From NCBI GenBank assembly GCA_902766515.1, contig CACXEB010000014.1:1-10563 (forward strand): DNA of 10,563 nucleotides. The letters run 5' to 3'. Position numbers and translations under genes: made by a program. Of this stretch, positions 6,973 through 10,563 are shown one piece after another; within the stretch, counting starts at the first letter, position 1, and each line of letters opens with the position of its first letter. A model generated the notes under the pieces. That model searched no databases. It saw only the letters and a list, made by a program, of their open reading frames with translations, and had not been told where the DNA came from. This DNA is from an uncultured Eubacteriales bacterium (lineage in GTDB: Bacteria > Bacillota_A > Clostridia > Christensenellales > Aristaeellaceae).

Positions 6973-8095
6973 TCATGGCGACGGCCTGGGCGGAGATGCC
7001 CTCGCCGCGCCCTTCATACCCCATATGCTCGGTCGTGGTCGCCTTGACGGACACGCAGTCCGGAGGCAGCTGAAGGACCTGCGCGACATTTTCAGCCATC
7101 TGCGGGATCCAGGGCGCGAGCTTCGGGCGCTGTGCGACGATGGTGATATCGACATTCGCAGGAACGTAACCGGCGGATGCCAGCAGCTCGCGGACGCGGC
7201 CGGTCAGCAGCATGGAGGAGATGCCCCGGTAGCGCTCGTCCGTATCCGGAAAATGCCTGCCGATGTCGCCCAGGGCAGCCGCGCCCAACAGTGCGTCGCA
7301 CAGGGCATGCAGGGCCACGTCAGCGTCCGAATGGCCGTCCAGGCCGAGCTCATAGGGCACGGTGACGCCGCAGAGCACGAGCGGGCGTCCCGACACCAGC
7401 CGGTGCGCGTCGATGCCGAGGCCCGCGCGCGGGCATACGGCGGCCAGTCGGTCTGCCATGATCCAGTCCTCCTTGCGGGTCAGTTTGATATTGAACGGGG
7501 TGCTTTCGACCAGCTGGACCGGGAGGCCGAGGCGCTCGACGAGCCCGGCGTCGTCCGTCAGGTCGTCGGTCGCCGCGGCGTGCGCGCGCTCCAGCAGGTC
7601 CCGCCGGAAACCCTGCGGGGTCTGCATCCGCCACAGGCAGGAACGGTCCAGGGTCTCCTGCACCACGCCGTCCGGGGCGGCGCGCTTGACGGTGTCCGTC
7701 ATCGGCACGGCGGCGACGCCGGTGCCGCAGCGGCGCACGCTGTCCAGCACGGCCCGGACGGTTTTTACATCGACCAGCGGCCGCGCGCCGTCATGGATCA
7801 GCACCTCGGCGCAGTCGTTCGGGAGGGCGGAAAGCCCCTCGCGGACGGACGCCTGCCGCGTACCGCCGCCGGTGACCAGGGCATAGACAGGCAGGCCCGC
7901 CTGCTCAAAAACGGAGCGGAACAGGTCAGCTTCCCCATCACGTACGACGGCGACCAGACCGTCCGCGACGGCCAGCAGCGTCCGTCCCGCCCGTACGCAG
8001 GCGGGGACGCCGCCGACCGGCAGCAGGGTTTTGTTTTCCCGCGCGCCCATGCGCGTCCCGCTGCCGCCGCAAAGCAAAATGGCATAAACACTCAT
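6947..8095 (-). CDS. ispDF: Bifunctional IspD/IspF (MEP pathway, isoprenoid precursor synthesis)
   Basis: One 382-residue chain fuses two MEP-pathway enzymes. Residues 1 to about 215 are IspD (MEP cytidylyltransferase): the nucleotide-binding loop LLCGGSGTRMG (7-17), catalytic-region K22, LIHDGARP (99-106), PMTDTVKR (131-138), TPQGF (159-163) and DDAGLVE. Residues about 225-380 are IspF (MECDP synthase): GIDAH (227-231, the DxH zinc ligands), GLDGHSDADVALHALCDALLG, GDIGRHFPDTD, and KATTTEHMGYEGRGEG (351-366). All main active-site motifs are present. The ATG at 8095 is chosen because GGAGGA lies 6 nt before it and IspD begins right there; upstream codons would extend into DUF4364. The start overlaps the DUF4364 stop (ATGA), so the pair is coupled. 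IspE, which acts between the two steps, is not nearby. The 3' end overlaps the convergent mannosidase gene by 26 nt. Confidence 0.96.
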   Translation of the reverse strand: MSVYAILLCGGSGTRMGARENKTLLPVGGVPACVRAGRTLLAVADGLVAVVRDGEADLFRSVFEQAGLPVYALVTGGGTRQASVREGLSALPNDCAEVLIHDGARPLVDVKTVRAVLDSVRRCGTGVAAVPMTDTVKRAAPDGVVQETLDRSCLWRMQTPQGFRRDLLERAHAAATDDLTDDAGLVERLGLPVQLVESTPFNIKLTRKEDWIMADRLAAVCPRAGLGIDAHRLVSGRPLVLCGVTVPYELGLDGHSDADVALHALCDALLGAAALGDIGRHFPDTDERYRGISSMLLTGRVRELLASAGYVPANVDITIVAQRPKLAPWIPQMAENVAQVLQLPPDCVSVKATTTEHMGYEGRGEGISAQAVAMIIPVRPNS

Positions 8096-8658
8096 GCTTC
8101 GTCCTCCGTGAGCAGCGGCGCGAGCAGGGTGCGGAACACCTCGCCGCCCTGGCTTTGCCACCGGCGGCACAGCCGCGACGCGATGTCGGAAGAGGGCAGG
8201 CTGACGGTCACGGTCATGACGGCCCGCCCCTGCTCCATCATCTGCAGGCTGACTTCATAATCCCCGCGGGGCGTTTCGGTCATCCGGGCCTGGTAGTCGC
8301 GCTGGCGCCGCAGGGCAGCCTGCCAGTCGGGCAGGCGGCGGTCGATGGCCTCCCGCGTGCTGAAGGGCACGCGCGATCCGTACAGCGACAGCAGCTCCTC
8401 GCCGGCGGGGGTGGCGCGGTAGCGGCAGTGGATGCCCTCGGGGGTTTCCGTCAGGGCGCCTTCCTGCGTCAGGCGCTTGAGCGCCGGCATCATCTCCAGG
8501 TAGTTCATCAGCTGCGCTTCGGTCAGGAAATCCAGCAGATTGGCGTCCGTCGCCGACTCCAGCCGATGGAGCATGTACAGGATGACCAGCTGGGCCTCGG
8601 CCAGCGGCCGCGGGCGCGGCGGCATATAGGGTTCGTTGTTGTCTGTCCTGTTGGCCAT
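8092..8658 (-). CDS. DUF4364 family protein (winged-helix-like, probable regulator)
   Basis: This 188-residue protein matches the DUF4364 pattern: an N-terminal segment LAEAQLVILYMLHRLESATDANLLDFLTE, a winged-helix-like stretch (MNYLEMMPALKRLTQEGALTETPEG, then YRATPAGEELLSLYGSRVP), a charged linker, and a C-terminal region with SLQMMEQGRAVMTVTVSLPSS and CRRWQSQGGEVFRTLLAPL. The wHTH-like first half suggests a DNA-binding regulator, but family function is not established as far as I know. The ATG at 8658 is chosen because GGAGG lies 5 nt before it; a TTG at 8673 would add five residues and bury that Shine-Dalgarno sequence. It is cytoplasmic with no membrane segment. Its stop overlaps the ispDF start by 4 nt, so they are co-expressed from the promoter near 8703-8731. 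Whether it controls the divergent zapA side is untested. Confidence 0.85.
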   Translation of the reverse strand: MANRTDNNEPYMPPRPRPLAEAQLVILYMLHRLESATDANLLDFLTEAQLMNYLEMMPALKRLTQEGALTETPEGIHCRYRATPAGEELLSLYGSRVPFSTREAIDRRLPDWQAALRRQRDYQARMTETPRGDYEVSLQMMEQGRAVMTVTVSLPSSDIASRLCRRWQSQGGEVFRTLLAPLLTEDEA

Positions 8659-8702
8659 GGCTCCCTCCCGCAATGTTGTGATGGCATCTTCTGCTCCGGC
8701 TC

Positions 8703-8731
8703 ATTCTATCACACTCGCGCATTTCCTGCAA
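8703..8731 (-). promoter_or_regulatory. Promoter of DUF4364-ispDF
   Basis: On the minus strand TTGCAG (8731-8726) is separated by 17 nt from TAGAAT (8708-8703), a 5/6 match to the -10 consensus, and the TGA just before it forms an extended -10 (TGn). An alternative -35, TTTGCA at 8732-8727, gives an 18-nt spacer. The ATG at 8658 is about 40 nt downstream. This is a sigma-A type promoter judged by eye. Confidence 0.5.
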
Positions 8732-8739
8732 ACTTTATT

Positions 8740-8761
8740 CGGGTGGCTTGTTAATCACCCG
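8740..8761. repeat. Perfect inverted repeat in the divergent DUF4364/zapA region (possible operator)
   Basis: CGGGTG (8740-8745) and CACCCG (8756-8761) are perfect inverted copies separated by 10 nt (GCTTGTTAAT). The spacer contains the candidate zapA -35 TTGTTA (8748-8753), and the left arm lies 8 nt from the minus-strand -35. The geometry fits a dimeric repressor site for one or both promoters; no T tract makes it a terminator. The binding protein is unknown. Confidence 0.4.
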
Positions 8762-8776
8762 GATTTATGGTATTCT
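8748..8776 (+). promoter_or_regulatory. Candidate promoter of zapA
   Basis: TTGTTA (8748-8753) and TATTCT (8771-8776) are 17 nt apart, each a 4/6 match to the sigma-A consensus. The zapA ATG at 8805 is about 29 nt past the -10, leaving a short leader that contains AGGTGA (8793-8798), the zapA Shine-Dalgarno sequence, 6 nt before the start. Confidence 0.45.
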
Positions 8777-8804
8777 TAAAACGCTGAAAGGCAGGTGACA
8801 TAAC

Positions 8805-9086
8805 ATGGAGACGCAAACGTTTACAGCGAGGATCGGCGGACATGAATACACGCTGAGCGCGCACGGGGATCCGGAGCGGCTCCGGCGCATCGCGGCGTAC
8901 CTGGACAGGAAGGTCGGCGAGGCGACGATGCATACGCAGATGAACGGTGAAATCGCCGCGGTCATCGCCGGGCTTTCCGTGACGGAGGAGCTGTTTGACG
9001 CCAAGGATGAGGCCCAGCGGCTGCGCAACCAGCTGTACGAGATGACGCGGGCCACGCCGGAGGAAGGCGCGTCCCATGACGCCTGA
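8805..9086 (+). CDS. zapA: Cell division protein ZapA
   Basis: This 93-residue protein fits ZapA in length and layout. The N-terminal part, TFTARIGGHEYTLSAHGDPERLRRIAAYLDRKVGEA, is the conserved globular domain. The rest is a helix likely to form the coiled coil through which ZapA tetramerises (AAVIAGLSVTEELFDAKDEAQRLRNQLYEM). ZapA binds FtsZ and bundles its filaments at the division septum. The ATG at 8805 is supported by AGGTGA 6 nt upstream. The gene diverges from DUF4364 and overlaps the following U32 gene by 11 nt, so they are coupled. No anomaly is seen. Confidence 0.9.
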   Translation: METQTFTARIGGHEYTLSAHGDPERLRRIAAYLDRKVGEATMHTQMNGEIAAVIAGLSVTEELFDAKDEAQRLRNQLYEMTRATPEEGASHDA

Positions 9087-10563
9087 GCTGCTGGCGCCCG
9101 CCGGCAGCATGGACGCGCTGCGGGCCGCCGTCAGCGCGGGCGCGGACGCCGTCTACCTGGGGGCCGCGTCCTTCGGCGCGCGCGCCAGCGTCGGCTTCGG
9201 CCCGGAGGAACTGCGGGAGGCGCTCCATTTTGCGCACCTGCACGGCAGGCGCGTCTACGTGACGGTCAATACCCTGGTCAAGGATGACGAATGGCCGGCG
9301 CTTCGGGAGCAGCTGCGGCTGCTCAGGGACCTGCGGGCGGACGCGGTGCTGATCCAGGACGCGGGCGTCTGGCGGCTGTGCCGGGAGGAATTCCCGGAGC
9401 TGACGCTGCACGCCAGCACGCAGATGGCGCTCAGCAGCCCCGAAGGGATCCGGTGGGCGCGGCAATACGGGATCCGCCGCGTGGTGCTGCCGCGGGAGGC
9501 GACGCTGGAAGGCATCCGCGCGGCCGCGGCGACCGGCGTGGAGATTGAGGTGTTCGCGCACGGCGCGCTCTGCGTGAGCGTGAGCGGGCAGTGTGCGCTG
9601 TCCGCCAGCCTGGGCGAGCGGAGCGGCAACCGCGGGCGGTGCGCCCAGCCCTGCCGGCTGCCCTATACCTACCGGGACCAGACGCAGGGGTGGCTCTCAC
9701 CGGCCGACCTGTGCGCGCTGGGGCTCCTCGGACAGCTCAGGGACGCGGGGGCCGCCTCGCTGAAGCTGGAAGGACGGCTGAAGCGGCCGGAGTATGTCTA
9801 TATCGTGACCGACGCCTACCGCCGTGCCCTGGACCGGCTGGAGCGCCCCTCGGCCGCGGAGGACGCTGCGTCGGAGGCGGCGCTTCGACAGGTGTTCAGC
9901 CGGGGCCCCTTTACCCGGGGCTATGCCGGCGGCTGCCAGGACGCGGGCATCCTGAGCCCGGCCCATACCGCGCATGAGGGCATCCCGCTCGGCATGGTGA
10001 CGGCGATCACCCGCCGCGGCGCGGCGGTGCTGGCCCAGGTCCGGCTGGACCGGACCCTGAATGACCAGGACGGTCTGGCGGTGGGGGAGGACAAGTGCAT
10101 CTATACGGGGCCGGAGGTACCGGCCGGCCGACTGGCGACCCTGCGCCTGCACCGGACGGTGCCCGTCGGGACGCCGGTCACGCGGACGGAGTCCGCGGTC
10201 CAGCTCCAGGCGGCGCAGGCGCGGTACACCGCCGAAGCGCTTCACCGGCTTGACCGGCCCGTGGACATGCGCCTCCTGGCGATGCCGGGCGGACCGGCCC
10301 GGCTGATCCTGGAGGCCGGCGGGACCTCAGTGGCCGTCGACGGACCGATGGTGGCGCCGGCGGCCTCCCGCCCCCTGGGCGAGGCGGTGGTCCGGCAGGC
10401 GATGGAAAAGACCGGCGGCGCGCCTTTCCGGCTGCGCGGCCTGGAGGTGCAGACGGAGAACGCCTACCTGAGCAGCGCGCAGCTGAACGCGCTCCGGCGG
10501 GAGGGCCTCCGCCGGCTGGAGGAGGCTGTCGCGCAGCGGTTTGAAGCGGAACGCTGCGAGGAG
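9076..10563 (+). CDS. U32 family protein (peptidase U32 / RNA hydroxylase-like), 3' end outside window
   Basis: The frame runs 496 codons from ATG 9076 to the window edge with no stop. The N-terminus PELLAPAGSMDALRAAVSAGADAVYLG is typical of U32. The family signature EVFAHGALCVSVSGQCALS covers residues 158-176 and is followed by GERSGNRGRCAQPCR; KLEGRLKRPEYV starts at 230. Cysteines 166, 173 and 189 match three iron-sulfur ligands of U32 proteins; the fourth could be C193 or C213. U32 proteins were named as collagenase-like peptidases, but relatives such as RlhA and TrhP hydroxylate rRNA or tRNA, and UbiU/UbiV hydroxylate quinone precursors. Beyond about residue 290 the sequence looks like the DUF3656 region found in RlhA-type members (LLAMPGGPARLILEAGG at about 400), so an RNA hydroxylation role is more likely than proteolysis. 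Weak GGAGGAAGG lies 8-12 nt before the start. It overlaps zapA by 11 nt. Confidence 0.92.
   Translation, partial: MTPELLAPAGSMDALRAAVSAGADAVYLGAASFGARASVGFGPEELREALHFAHLHGRRVYVTVNTLVKDDEWPALREQLRLLRDLRADAVLIQDAGVWRLCREEFPELTLHASTQMALSSPEGIRWARQYGIRRVVLPREATLEGIRAAAATGVEIEVFAHGALCVSVSGQCALSASLGERSGNRGRCAQPCRLPYTYRDQTQGWLSPADLCALGLLGQLRDAGAASLKLEGRLKRPEYVYIVTDAYRRALDRLERPSAAEDAASEAALRQVFSRGPFTRGYAGGCQDAGILSPAHTAHEGIPLGMVTAITRRGAAVLAQVRLDRTLNDQDGLAVGEDKCIYTGPEVPAGRLATLRLHRTVPVGTPVTRTESAVQLQAAQARYTAEALHRLDRPVDMRLLAMPGGPARLILEAGGTSVAVDGPMVAPAASRPLGEAVVRQAMEKTGGAPFRLRGLEVQTENAYLSSAQLNALRREGLRRLEEAVAQRFEAERCEE

Noticed and set aside
7025..8260. 411-codon open frame on the plus strand opposite ispDF
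   Set aside because: Shadow of the clear IspDF frame in the same stop-poor register; no family resemblance.
8677..8713. TGTGAT ... ATCACA inverted repeat resembling CRP half sites
   Set aside because: The arms are 25 nt apart, far from CRP geometry (6 nt), and short enough to be chance.
9591..9977. 128-codon plus-strand open frame inside the U32 gene
   Set aside because: Out-of-frame shadow; the uninterrupted U32 frame from 9076 carries the family signature across this stretch.

Overview
This window looks like a piece of core chromosome from a GC-rich, anaerobic Firmicute of the class Clostridia (GC roughly 60-65% by eye). The evidence is the Firmicutes gene order ffh-rpsP-khpA-rimM-trmD, a DUF4364 protein (a Firmicutes family), a ZapA/U32 pair, and a CotH-fold protein next to a GH2 beta-mannosidase. 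A gut or rumen lineage such as Christensenellales is a guess from lifestyle and GC; the sequence does not prove it. No mobile element, tRNA, rRNA, CRISPR array or phage gene is visible.

Plus strand, 1-6972: the 3' end of ffh (SRP GTPase) is followed by an AT-rich leader and then rpsP (ribosomal protein S16), khpA (KH-domain RNA chaperone), rimM (30S maturation) and trmD (tRNA m1G37 methyltransferase). A hairpin plus T-rich tract lies between khpA and rimM. A second, very GC-rich hairpin separates the rimM Shine-Dalgarno sequence from its start codon. rimM/trmD overlap by 4 nt. Where rplS commonly follows trmD, this genome has instead a secreted CotH-family protein, overlapping the trmD end, and then a cytoplasmic-looking GH2 beta-mannosidase 38 nt further on.

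Minus strand, 8658-6947: a DUF4364 gene and a fused ispDF gene (two steps of the MEP isoprenoid pathway) overlap by ATGA and share one likely promoter. ispDF runs convergently into the mannosidase gene, and the two reading frames overlap by 26 nt. With no room for a terminator between them, the best minus-strand intrinsic terminator lies inside the mannosidase gene, 835 nt past the ispDF stop.

Plus strand, 8805-10563: zapA (FtsZ-ring accessory protein) and, overlapping it by 11 nt, a U32-family gene with a probable DUF3656 region that runs off the window. The roughly 146-nt divergent region between DUF4364 and zapA carries two opposed promoter candidates and a perfect inverted repeat that frames the zapA -35 element.

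Most genes are housekeeping (secretion, ribosome assembly, tRNA modification, isoprenoids, cell division). No clearly new multi-gene system was found. The parts worth a second look are the RNA structures around rimM, the terminator and slippery run embedded in the mannosidase gene, and the unusual cargo after trmD.
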